DNA of 64,000 bases from Lentzea kentuckyensis (lineage in GTDB: Bacteria; Actinomycetota; Actinomycetes; Mycobacteriales; Pseudonocardiaceae), in the NCBI RefSeq assembly GCF_002150765.1, contig NZ_MUYM01000002.1, forward strand, positions 105,887 through 169,886. Reading direction: 5' to 3'. The position numbers and the translations under genes were made by a program. Shown here piece by piece: positions 50,629 through 58,052 of this stretch; positions within the stretch are counted from its first letter, which is position 1; each line of letters begins with the position of its first letter. A model generated the notes under the pieces. It was not told the origin of the DNA, did no database searches, and saw only the letters and a program-made list of their open reading frames with translations.

Positions 50629-51210
50629 ATGCGGATCACCGCGCTCCTCGTCGTCGTGGCAGCGCTGGCCGGATGCACGGCCGCACCTGAGCAGAGCTCG
50701 CTGACCACCCCACCGCCACCTCCGTCCTCGACGCCCTCGCCTTCGCGCATGGACTTCCCGCAACGCCCGCGGGACGTGCCGCTCGACGCCGTCGAACCGT
50801 GCGCGATCCTCAGCCCCGACCAGCTGACCTCGCTGAGCCTGGACAACCCGCCCAGCGCGTACCTGGAGTCGAGCTTCGGCAACGCCAAGGCGTGCACGAT
50901 CCGCAGCACGACCAGCGGCAACGTCGCCCGGCTCGCGCTGGTGCTGGTCTCTGGCGCCGACGTGTGGCTCTCGGAGAACGCCCAGGTGGAGTACACGGTT
51001 GGCTCGATCGAGGGTTTTCCGGCGATTACTGTCCGCACACCCGACCTGCACGACGTCTGCAACGTGGAGATCGACGTGGCGGACGGTCAGTTCCTCGATG
51101 TCATGTTCCGCGACGGCGGGAATTCCACTGCGGTGCAACAAGATCATCTTTGTCTCGGTGCACAGCGGGTGGCCGAGGCGGCGATGGCCAGTTTGCTCCA
51201 GAAGCGCTGA
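50629..51210 (+). CDS. DUF3558-family lipoprotein
   Basis: This 193-residue lipoprotein has the signal MRITALLVVVAALAGC with lipobox Cys 16, a Pro/Ser-rich linker, then a DUF3558 domain: VPLDAVEPCAILSPDQLTSLSL, KACTIRSTTSG, CNVEIDVADGQFLDVMF, DHLCLGAQRVAEAAMASL. DUF3558 lipoproteins are abundant in Pseudonocardiales and are often found next to ESX-type genes, as here. The function is unknown. Confidence 0.88.
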   Translation: MRITALLVVVAALAGCTAAPEQSSLTTPPPPPSSTPSPSRMDFPQRPRDVPLDAVEPCAILSPDQLTSLSLDNPPSAYLESSFGNAKACTIRSTTSGNVARLALVLVSGADVWLSENAQVEYTVGSIEGFPAITVRTPDLHDVCNVEIDVADGQFLDVMFRDGGNSTAVQQDHLCLGAQRVAEAAMASLLQKR

Positions 51211-51307
51211 CCCACACGGGCGGATGTCACTGATCGCACTCCCCAGCGTTACCTTCGGTGGTTAGAGTGACGAAGCGCTTGTACGCACAACCGCCGGAGG
51301 TCGGACC

Positions 51308-51673
51308 ATGCCGCCAGGGGGACGCAGCGGGGCAGACTCCTCGCCACCCGCGAGCCATGAGCTGAACGTCGAACCAGACGCGATCCCCGCGCTGCGCAAC
51401 ACGTTCTCCGCCGCGTTGACCAAGCTCGACAAGCAGATCGAGATGGCGGTCACGGAGTTCCGCGTGCGTCCGTGGGCCGGCGACCCGGTCAGCCACGAAG
51501 CCGCCGAGAGGTTCAACGACCGGTCGATCTCCGACGGCGACTCGGCGCTGCAGGCACTGCTGAACTACCAGCGGCAGCTCAAGACCGCGATGGACAACCT
51601 CAACCAGATCGAACGCCAGTACCGGACGGTCGAGGGCGACAACACGGGCATGATGAACAAGAGCGGGTGCTGA
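51308..51673 (+). CDS. WXG/PE-like ESX substrate
   Basis: This 121-residue mostly helical protein has a disordered start, a helix (EPDAIPALRNTFSAALTKLDKQIEMAVTEF), a turn with RPWAGDPVS, and a second helix ending in a Met/Ser tail. No signal peptide is present. A strong GGAGG at 51296-51300 precedes the ATG. It is immediately followed by a PPE-like gene and EspG, the usual order of an ESX substrate pair with its chaperone. Confidence 0.75.
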   Translation: MPPGGRSGADSSPPASHELNVEPDAIPALRNTFSAALTKLDKQIEMAVTEFRVRPWAGDPVSHEAAERFNDRSISDGDSALQALLNYQRQLKTAMDNLNQIERQYRTVEGDNTGMMNKSGC

Positions 51674-51675
51674 CG

Positions 51676-52872
51676 ATGGCAGACCACCGCTGGCAGGGTT
51701 ACAGCCACAAGGAACTGTACGAGCGCATCCACGCAGGTCCGGGCCCGTCCGCGTCGTTCGCGTCGATGGAGCGCTGGCAGGGCGTGTCGACCGCGCTGAC
51801 CGAGATCAACGACGACCTGCACACCGGCATCACCGCGTCCGGCGCGAAGTGGTCGGGCAAGGCCGCCGAGATCGCGCAGTCCGGCCTGAACCCGATCGCG
51901 GCCTGGGCGGACACCGCCCGCAGCGGCTCGGACGTGATGCGCCTCTCGGCCGAACTGCAGGCCGGTTACATCTCGAAGGCCCGCGCGGACATGCCGTCCC
52001 CGGTCACCGTGTCCGCCGAGCAGCCGGGCGCCCTGGTGACGGGTCTCACGCACCTCTTCGGCGGGCAGACCGACCACGAGAAGCAGGAGGCGGCCCAGGA
52101 CGCCGCCGAGCGCCGCGCCCGTGAGGTCATGTCCACCTACGCGTCGTCCACGACGGCGAACACCTCGACCCTGGGCCAGTTCAGCCAGCCGCCGCAGCTG
52201 CAGATCAGCGGCACCTCCGTGGTGCACGGCGGTGGCACGCAGGTGGGCACGGCCGGGGCCTGGGTCGTCGGCCCGCAGGGCTCGACCGGTTCCGGCGGCA
52301 CGCGTGGCCGCACCGGTTCGGGCACTCGCAGCACCGCGACGGCCCCGCCGCCGCGCAACCCCACGCCGCCGGGTACGTCGACGCGCACCTCCGGCGTGAC
52401 CACCGGTGCCACGTCCTCCGCGAAGGGCTCGACGACCTCGCTGTCCTCGGCCGGCACCGGCGGACCCGGCAGCACCGGGACCGCGGGCGTCGCCGTGCCG
52501 GGCCAGCGCTCTGGCAAGTCGTCCGGTTCCTCGTCGCAGCCCAAGGAGATGGAGGACGGCGCGACCGCGGCGTCCGGGGCGGCGATGGGCCCGATGATGG
52601 GCCACGGCCAGTCCGCCGGTGTGGCCAACGCCTCCGGGTCCGCCATGGGCGCGATGGGCACGGTCGGTGCGTCCAACAACAACGACCAGGTGCGCGCACG
52701 AGCCGTGCCGCTGCCTCAGTCGTTCGACCCCTTCGGCGGCATGGGCCCGCGCAAGGGTGAGGACGAGGAGGACCTGGAGCACAAGGCCGCCGACTACCTG
52801 CGGGAACGAGACGACATCTACGGCGTCGGCAGCTACTCGCTGCCGGTAATCGGGGAGAGCACGACCGACTGA
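51676..52872 (+). CDS. PPE-like ESX substrate with Ser/Thr/Gly-rich C-terminus
   Basis: This 398-residue protein has an N-terminal helical domain of about 170 residues (GYSHKELYERIHAGPGPSASFASMERWQGVSTALTEINDDLHTGITASGAKWSGKAAEIAQSGL, with W-S-G in the turn), similar to the PPE/WXG fold. A long Ser/Thr/Gly/Ala-rich disordered region follows, then an acidic, structured-looking end (EDLEHKAADYLRERDDIYGVGSYSLPVIGE). It ends in a TGATG overlap with espG. Secretion by a type VII system with EspG as chaperone is inferred. Confidence 0.8.
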   Translation: MADHRWQGYSHKELYERIHAGPGPSASFASMERWQGVSTALTEINDDLHTGITASGAKWSGKAAEIAQSGLNPIAAWADTARSGSDVMRLSAELQAGYISKARADMPSPVTVSAEQPGALVTGLTHLFGGQTDHEKQEAAQDAAERRAREVMSTYASSTTANTSTLGQFSQPPQLQISGTSVVHGGGTQVGTAGAWVVGPQGSTGSGGTRGRTGSGTRSTATAPPPRNPTPPGTSTRTSGVTTGATSSAKGSTTSLSSAGTGGPGSTGTAGVAVPGQRSGKSSGSSSQPKEMEDGATAASGAAMGPMMGHGQSAGVANASGSAMGAMGTVGASNNNDQVRARAVPLPQSFDPFGGMGPRKGEDEEDLEHKAADYLRERDDIYGVGSYSLPVIGESTTD

Positions 52873-53690
52873 TGACTCTGTTCGGCTTGGACGTCGGGGC
52901 GAGCGACACGCGCGACCCGGTGATCATCTCCACGCTGGAGTTCGACGTCCTCTGGGAACACCTGGGCCTCGAAACGATGCCCCTGGTGCTGAAGGTGCCC
53001 TCGCCCGGCAAGACCCGCGAGGAGCGCCGGGGCATCGAGGACCAGGTCTGGCGCCAGCTGGGCGCACGCGGCCTGGGCGGCCCCCGCTCCCTGGACCCGA
53101 CCCTGGAAGACCTGCTGCACGTGCTGAACCGCCCGCAGCAGGAGATCGACGCCCGCCTGTGGCTCTCCGACCGCAGCGTCCGCCTCCTGGCCGCCGGCAA
53201 GGGCCAGTCAGGCGTCCTGGCCGTGCTGGACGGCGGCCAGCTGGTCCTGCGCCCCGCCGAGGCCGACGGCCTGCCCCGCGAGGCCCTGACGGCCCTCCCC
53301 ACGGCAGGCGCGGGCGAGGGCCACTCCATCACCCTCCCGTCCGCCGACCTGGACGCGGCAGCAGCCTCAGCGACCTCGCCGGAGGACCTCGAGTCCTCCC
53401 TGCTGAGCCGAGGCGTCCGCACCGCCGACGCCCACACGCTGGCCGAGATGGTCCGCGACGCCACGAACCGGGGCCAGTTCGGCGCCGCCGCACGCGACAA
53501 GTGGGGCAAGCGGGTACGCCCGGACCGCGTCGTCGCGTTCTACGACACCCCGAAGGGCCGCTACCTGCAGATGCGCCGAGCCACCGAGGGGCAGGCGCCC
53601 TGGTCGACCATCACGCCCGTCGACTACCGGCGCCTGCACCACCACCTGGTGGAACTGCTGGCGGAGGCGGCTGGCTCCCAGCCGGCCTGA
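52872..53690 (+). CDS. EspG-family ESX secretion chaperone
   Basis: This 272-residue cytoplasmic protein has family features: ISTLEFDVLWEHLGLETMPLVLKVPSPGKTREER at the N-terminus, LLHVLNRPQQEIDARLWLS and GRYLQMRRATEGQAPWSTITPVDYRRLHHHLVELL at the C-terminus. EspG proteins bind PE-PPE type pairs and keep them soluble for export. It is coupled to the PPE-like gene. No ESX core genes (EccC, EccD) lie in the window, so the cluster depends on a secretion system elsewhere. Confidence 0.9.
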   Translation: MTLFGLDVGASDTRDPVIISTLEFDVLWEHLGLETMPLVLKVPSPGKTREERRGIEDQVWRQLGARGLGGPRSLDPTLEDLLHVLNRPQQEIDARLWLSDRSVRLLAAGKGQSGVLAVLDGGQLVLRPAEADGLPREALTALPTAGAGEGHSITLPSADLDAAAASATSPEDLESSLLSRGVRTADAHTLAEMVRDATNRGQFGAAARDKWGKRVRPDRVVAFYDTPKGRYLQMRRATEGQAPWSTITPVDYRRLHHHLVELLAEAAGSQPA

Positions 53691-53707
53691 TGGCGTCAGG
53701 GCCCGAG

Positions 53708-54157
53708 TCAGGGCCCGATGCCCTGGCAGGGCCGCGTCCGCAGGTCGTTCACATAGTCGTCCGGCGCCCCGGCCGCCTCGGCCGCGTCTGCGACCACCCC
53801 GATGTACCGGGCGGACGGCAGCCCGCCCTCGTAGGCGTCCAGCACGTAGAGCCACGCCACCACGGACCCCTCGAGGGTCTGCACGCGCAACCGGATCTTC
53901 TTGTAGAGACCGAGCGCGCCCTCCCAGCGGTCCAGGCGCGACTCGTCGCGCGGCGAGACGTCGTAAAGCACGCAGAACGTCTGCTGGTCAGGCTCCTCGA
54001 CGATCGTCGCGAGGGCGCCTTCCCAGCCAAGGTCCTCGCCACCGAACGTCAGACGCCAACCGACGAGCCAACCGGTCCCCGCGAGCGGGGAGTACGGGGC
54101 TCGCTCCATCATCTGGTTCGGATCCATGTTCGACCCGTACGCGGCATAGAGCGGCAC
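53708..54157 (-). CDS. Gamma-glutamylcyclotransferase-like (AIG2/GGCT) protein
   Basis: This 149-residue beta-barrel protein has YAAYGSNMDPNQM at the N-terminus (YGSN substrate loop) and typical strands: GWRLTFGG, ATIVEEPDQQTFCVLYDVSPRDESRLDRWEG with the catalytic-type Glu, and VVAWLYVLDAY. GGCT proteins release 5-oxoproline from gamma-glutamyl compounds. GTG 54157 places YGSN close to the N-terminus as in the family. It diverges from lpdA. Confidence 0.85.
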   Translation of the reverse strand: MPLYAAYGSNMDPNQMMERAPYSPLAGTGWLVGWRLTFGGEDLGWEGALATIVEEPDQQTFCVLYDVSPRDESRLDRWEGALGLYKKIRLRVQTLEGSVVAWLYVLDAYEGGLPSARYIGVVADAAEAAGAPDDYVNDLRTRPCQGIGP

Positions 54158-54266
54158 GTCCGACAGCGTAGCGACCCAACGATCAGCTTTCGGTACTGAC
54201 GACACGGGCGATTCGGCCAACGCGTACGGTTGTGCCGGCCAGCAAGCGCGCAGAAGGGAACTGATC

Positions 54267-55670
54267 GTGACCCGCATCGTCATCATGGGCGGCGGACCCG
54301 CAGGTTACGAGGCAGCCCTGGTCGCGGCGCAGCACGGCGCCGACGTGACCGTGGTCGAGAACGACGGGGCCGGTGGCGCGTGCGTGTTGTACGACTGCGT
54401 GCCGTCCAAGACGTTCATCGCCTCGGCGGGCGCGCGCAGTGCCTTCCGCAACGCCGGTGAGCTGGGCATTCAGACGAACAACGACCAGGCGGCGGTCGAC
54501 CTTCCGGTGGTCCACGGCCGGGTCAAGGGCCTCGCCCTGGCGCAGTCCGCGGACGTCCGGGCGCGGTTGCAGCGCGAGGGCGTGCGGCTGATCAACGGGC
54601 GCGCGAAGTTCGTCGACGACACGCGGGGCCTCGCCCAGCACCAGGTCGTCGCCATCAGCGCGAACGGTGACGAAGAGATCCTCAGCGCCGATGTGGTGCT
54701 CATCGCAACGGGCGCCACGCCGCGCGTGCTGACGGGCGCCGAGCCGGACGGCAAGCGCGTCCTCACCTGGCGGCAGATCTACGACCTGCCCGAACTGCCC
54801 GAACACCTCGCCGTCATCGGCTCCGGTGTGACCGGTGTCGAGTTCGCCAGCGCCTACACCGAGATGGGCGTGAAGGTGACGATGGTCTCCAGCCGGGACC
54901 GGGTGCTCCCCCACGAGGACGCCGACGCGGCCGCGGTGCTGGAGGACGTGTTCGCCGAGCGCGGCACGGCCGTCGTCAAGCACGCCCGCGCGGACAAGGT
55001 CGAGAACACCGGCGACGGTGTCCTGATCCACCTGGAAGACGGTCGCACGATCGAGGCATCACACGCCCTGATGACCGTCGGTTCCGTGCCGAACACGACC
55101 GACATCGGTCTGGAGAAGATCGGCATCGAACTCGGCCGCGGCGGGTACATCCCGGTCGACCGGGTCAGCCGGACCAACGTCAGCGGCGTCTACGCGGCCG
55201 GCGACTGCACCGGCGTGCTGCTGCTCGCGTCCGTCGCCGCCATGCAGGGCCGCATCGCGATGTGGCACGCGCTGGGCGAGGGCGTCAGCCCGATCAAGCT
55301 CAAGACCGTCGCCGCGAACGTCTTCACCAACCCCGAGATCGCCAGCGTCGGCATCAGCCAGCAGGCCATCGACTCGGGCGAGGTGCCCGCGCGCACGATC
55401 ATGCTGCCGCTCGCCACGAACCCCCGCGCCAAGATGGAGGGTCTGCGCCGCGGCTTCGTGAAGCTGTTCTGCCGCCCGGCCACCGGCGTGGTCATCGGTG
55501 GTGTGGTGGTCGCGCCGAACGCGAGCGAGCTCATCCTGCCGATCGCCCTGGCCGTGCAGAACCAGCTCACCGTCGAGCACCTGGCCACGACGTTCTCGGT
55601 GTACCCGTCACTCTCGGGCTCCATCACCGAGTCTGGCCGCCAGCTCATGCGGCACGACGATCTCGACTAG
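54267..55670 (+). CDS. lpdA: LpdA-type NAD(P)H-quinone/flavoprotein disulfide reductase homologue
   Basis: This 467-residue FAD/NAD-binding protein shows VIMGGGPAGYEAALVAAQHGADVTVVE, the redox loop GGACVLYDCVPSK (Cys39 and Cys44, C-x4-C), VIGSGVTGVEFASAYTEMG and YAAGDCTGVLLLASVAAMQGR. The C-terminal dimer domain reads VYPSLSGSITESGRQLM, lacking the His of the usual H-P-T-x-x-E motif, as in M. tuberculosis LpdA (Rv3303c), which is a quinone reductase rather than lipoamide dehydrogenase. Both redox Cys are kept here, whereas the mycobacterial protein (as recalled) lacks one. Confidence 0.9.
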   Translation: MTRIVIMGGGPAGYEAALVAAQHGADVTVVENDGAGGACVLYDCVPSKTFIASAGARSAFRNAGELGIQTNNDQAAVDLPVVHGRVKGLALAQSADVRARLQREGVRLINGRAKFVDDTRGLAQHQVVAISANGDEEILSADVVLIATGATPRVLTGAEPDGKRVLTWRQIYDLPELPEHLAVIGSGVTGVEFASAYTEMGVKVTMVSSRDRVLPHEDADAAAVLEDVFAERGTAVVKHARADKVENTGDGVLIHLEDGRTIEASHALMTVGSVPNTTDIGLEKIGIELGRGGYIPVDRVSRTNVSGVYAAGDCTGVLLLASVAAMQGRIAMWHALGEGVSPIKLKTVAANVFTNPEIASVGISQQAIDSGEVPARTIMLPLATNPRAKMEGLRRGFVKLFCRPATGVVIGGVVVAPNASELILPIALAVQNQLTVEHLATTFSVYPSLSGSITESGRQLMRHDDLD

Positions 55671-55692
55671 GTAACTCCGCACTCCCCCGGCA

Positions 55693-55721
55693 ACCGAGGC
55701 GCCCGCAAGGGCGTCTTCGGT
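55693..55721 (+). terminator. Imperfect hairpin after lpdA
   Basis: ACCGA-G-GCGCCC pairs with GGGCG-TCT-TCGGT around a 4-base loop, 22 bp after the lpdA stop. It lies in the 80-bp gap before the sortase cluster. Confidence 0.5.
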
Positions 55722-55750
55722 GTGCAAGTACGAGTTGGGGGAGAAACAAA

Positions 55751-56095
55751 ATGAAGCGCTTTATCGCGGCCGTGGTCGCACTGGGGATCGCGTTTGCTTT
55801 TGCACAGTCATCGAGCGCGCAGACCGAGACCGCGAACCCCGACCTGTTCGTCATTCCACAGCGGAGCACCACGGCCGGCGGCATGGTCGTGGTGCTCCGG
55901 TCGAGCGCGTCGACGTGCACCGGCCCCGTGACCTCGGCGGGCTTCGTCGCACCGATCGAGTTCACCCACCAGAACGCCGACGGCTCGTGGATCGGCTTCG
56001 GCGAGGTGGTCGACACGCCCGGCTCCTACGCGGCCGGCGCGACGTGCGGGGGCCGGCTCGTCGATCGCACCTTCACCGCCGACGCCGCGCGATGA
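55751..56095 (+). CDS. Small secreted protein of the sortase F cluster
   Basis: This 114-residue protein has a signal peptide (MKRFIAAVVALGIAFAFAQSSSAQ) and a small beta-rich mature domain with two Cys (STCTGPV, ATCGGRL). The pattern (TSAGFVAPIEF, DGSWIGFGEVVDTPGSYAAGATCGG) resembles one repeat of the two-repeat protein at 56726 (SPGFVERVELK, GVWRGKARAIDTPGTYQVAMLC). GGGGGAG precedes the ATG by 7 bp. The stop overlaps the sortase start (ATGA). It has no sorting signal. Confidence 0.75.
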   Translation: MKRFIAAVVALGIAFAFAQSSSAQTETANPDLFVIPQRSTTAGGMVVVLRSSASTCTGPVTSAGFVAPIEFTHQNADGSWIGFGEVVDTPGSYAAGATCGGRLVDRTFTADAAR

Positions 56096-56691
56096 AGCAC
56101 CTCCTCGCCGGGGTGCTGCTGTCAGCCCTGGCGCTGACGGGTTGCGCTTCGCCTCAAGCAGCCGAACTACCAGCGACAACAACAACGACGACACCAGCGG
56201 CAACAACACCGACCACGTCCACCGCGAACGCTCGCGGACTGCCGCCGTCGGAACCGACCGAGATCCGCATCCCGAAGATCGGCGCGGTGTCGTCGTTGGT
56301 GCCGCTGGGACTCAACCCCGACGAAACGGTCGAGGTGCCACCGGTCGAACAGCCCATGCAGGCGGGCTGGTACCGCAACGCCCGCACGCCGGGCGAAGCG
56401 GGACCGGCCGTCATTCTCGGCCACGTCGACGGCAACAAGCTGCCGGGAATCTTCTTCCGGCTGAAGGAACTCGTCGAAGGCGACGAGATCGTGGTGTCCA
56501 GAAAGGACGGCACCACGGCGAAGTTCCGAGTGCACAAAAAGGAACAGATCGCCAAGGACAGCTTCCCCACGGAAGCCGTCTACGGCGACACCGACGTACC
56601 CGAGCTGCGGCTGATCACCTGCGGGGGCAGCTTCGATCAGGCGGCACGCAACTACCGGGACAACGTCATCGTTTACGCGACTCTCATCTGA
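56092..56691 (+). CDS. Class F sortase, lipoprotein-type N-terminus
   Basis: This 199-residue cysteine transpeptidase has a lipobox LTGC (Cys18) and a Thr-rich linker. The sortase domain shows IPKIGAVSSLVPLGLNPDETVEVPP, the catalytic His in ILGHVDG (His111), Cys in LITCGG (Cys177) and Arg in NYRDNVIVYA (Arg189). All three catalytic residues are present. Class F sortases are found in actinobacteria; their substrates are poorly known. It is coupled to the small secreted protein upstream and followed 34 bp on by a secreted protein with a PQTG-containing end. Confidence 0.92.
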   Translation: MKHLLAGVLLSALALTGCASPQAAELPATTTTTTPAATTPTTSTANARGLPPSEPTEIRIPKIGAVSSLVPLGLNPDETVEVPPVEQPMQAGWYRNARTPGEAGPAVILGHVDGNKLPGIFFRLKELVEGDEIVVSRKDGTTAKFRVHKKEQIAKDSFPTEAVYGDTDVPELRLITCGGSFDQAARNYRDNVIVYATLI

Positions 56692-56725
56692 CACACCACG
56701 GCAAACATTCCCGGGGGAGAAAGAA

Positions 56726-57427
56726 ATGAAGAGCACCAAGATCATCGGTGGCCTGGCGGCGGTCGCCGCGACCCTCGCGTTCTCGCCGTTCGCGAGTGCC
56801 GAGGTGAAGGAGGGCTTCAAACTCGACAAGTTCGCGTACGGGGCGCAGGAGACGATCAATCTCTCGTACGACGTGGCCGAGAAGTGCGATGGCAAGGCGA
56901 CCTCGAACGCCATCCTCAACGGCGTCTCGTCCGAGTTCAAGCTCGACCCGCCGACCACCATGCGCGCCACCGCCCAGGCCACCTGGGCACCCGGCTACTA
57001 CACCATCGAGATGACCTGCGACGGGGAGAAGGTCAGCCGGCCGTTCAGAGTCGTGCAGACGGACGAGCTCACCTTCTTCCTCGACAAGGAGATCGTCGAG
57101 GCGGGTGGGGACGTCACCGTCATGAAGGGCCCGAACTCGACCTGCGGTGACGCCGCGAACTCTCCCGGCTTCGTCGAGCGCGTCGAGCTGAAGCAGGAGC
57201 CGGACGGCGTGTGGCGGGGCAAGGCCAGGGCCATCGACACGCCGGGCACGTACCAGGTGGCGATGCTCTGCAACCACGGCAACCACACGTTCAGGGACCT
57301 CATGATCATTCCGAAGACGACGACGCGGCCGCAGCCGCCCGCCGGCGCCCCGGAGAAGCCCAAGGCCAAGGCCCCGATCGTGAAGCCGAAGGGTGCTCCG
57401 CAGACCGGTGGTGGCGGCACCGCGTGA
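56726..57427 (+). CDS. Secreted two-repeat protein ending in APQTGGGG, candidate sortase F substrate
   Basis: This 233-residue protein has a signal peptide (MKSTKIIGGLAAVAATLAFSPFASA) and two beta-domains of about 80-90 residues. The second has the SPGFVERVELK...DTPGTYQVAMLC pattern shared with the protein at 55751. A Pro/Lys-rich stalk follows (PQPPAGAPEKPKAKAPIVKPK), then GAPQTGGGGTA at the very end. APQTG resembles LPxTG, but the hydrophobic helix and positive tail of a standard sorting signal are missing. It sits between two sortase genes, which supports a link. Confidence 0.78.
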   Translation: MKSTKIIGGLAAVAATLAFSPFASAEVKEGFKLDKFAYGAQETINLSYDVAEKCDGKATSNAILNGVSSEFKLDPPTTMRATAQATWAPGYYTIEMTCDGEKVSRPFRVVQTDELTFFLDKEIVEAGGDVTVMKGPNSTCGDAANSPGFVERVELKQEPDGVWRGKARAIDTPGTYQVAMLCNHGNHTFRDLMIIPKTTTRPQPPAGAPEKPKAKAPIVKPKGAPQTGGGGTA

Positions 57428-57482
57428 TCGCGATGATCACATTTCGGTGCCGTCCTGTCTCGACGAGCAACCAACCCACCGG

Positions 57483-58037
57483 ATGTGCGTCAATGGGTTC
57501 GTGGGGACTCGTGTCTTGATTGCGGTGCTGTGCGCGGCGCTGGCCACCGCCTGTTCGCAGGGGCCGGCGCCGAAGCCATCGGCGGCGACGAGCGACAGCG
57601 CTCCGCCGCCGGTGGTGTCGCCGCTCGGCAAGTCCGATCCGATGGAACTGCGGATCGAACGCATCGGCGTGCGGTCGTCGCTGGTCCAGCTCGGCCTCGA
57701 CCCGCAGGGCCTCGTCCAGCTGCCGCCCGTCAGCGAGGGCATGCAGGCCGGTTGGCACCAGACGCATCCCCAGCAGTGGATCATCGTCGGGCGGATCGAG
57801 AGCAACAAGGCCAGAGGCGTCTTCTACCGGCTGAACGATCTGCAGCAGGGCGACCTGCTCGAAGTGTCCAAGAAGGACGGTTCGGTCGCTCGCTTCACGG
57901 TGGCGCGCACCGAGAGGATCATCCGCGACGACTTCTTCGCGGAGGCCGTCGCCAGGGACGCGGACGAGCAGGGGCTGCGGCTGATCACGTGCGGCACCCG
58001 CGACAACGTGATCGTGCATGCAACCCCTGCTCAGTAA
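57483..58037 (+). CDS. Degenerate class F sortase paralogue lacking the catalytic His
   Basis: This 184-residue lipoprotein-like protein (VLIAVLCAALATACSQ, lipobox Cys24) has a sortase F domain closely related to the upstream enzyme (IERIGVRSSLVQLGLDPQGLVQLPP, MQAGWHQ, LRLITCGTRDNVIVHA). The catalytic Cys170 and Arg173 remain, but GHVDG is replaced by GRIES, so the His is Arg104. About five residues before this motif and the loop between Cys and Arg are deleted. It is unlikely to be an active transpeptidase and could serve as scaffold or decoy. The start is uncertain: ATG 57483 or GTG 57501. Confidence 0.8.
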   Translation: MCVNGFVGTRVLIAVLCAALATACSQGPAPKPSAATSDSAPPPVVSPLGKSDPMELRIERIGVRSSLVQLGLDPQGLVQLPPVSEGMQAGWHQTHPQQWIIVGRIESNKARGVFYRLNDLQQGDLLEVSKKDGSVARFTVARTERIIRDDFFAEAVARDADEQGLRLITCGTRDNVIVHATPAQ

Positions 58038-58052
58038 CCCCTAGTCCTCGAC

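Noticed and set aside
55716..55740. CAAGTACGAGTTGG similarity to the CTGCAAGTAC repeat element upstream of the sortase cluster
   Set aside because: Only a short partial match with no inverted partner, so it is not counted as a further copy.
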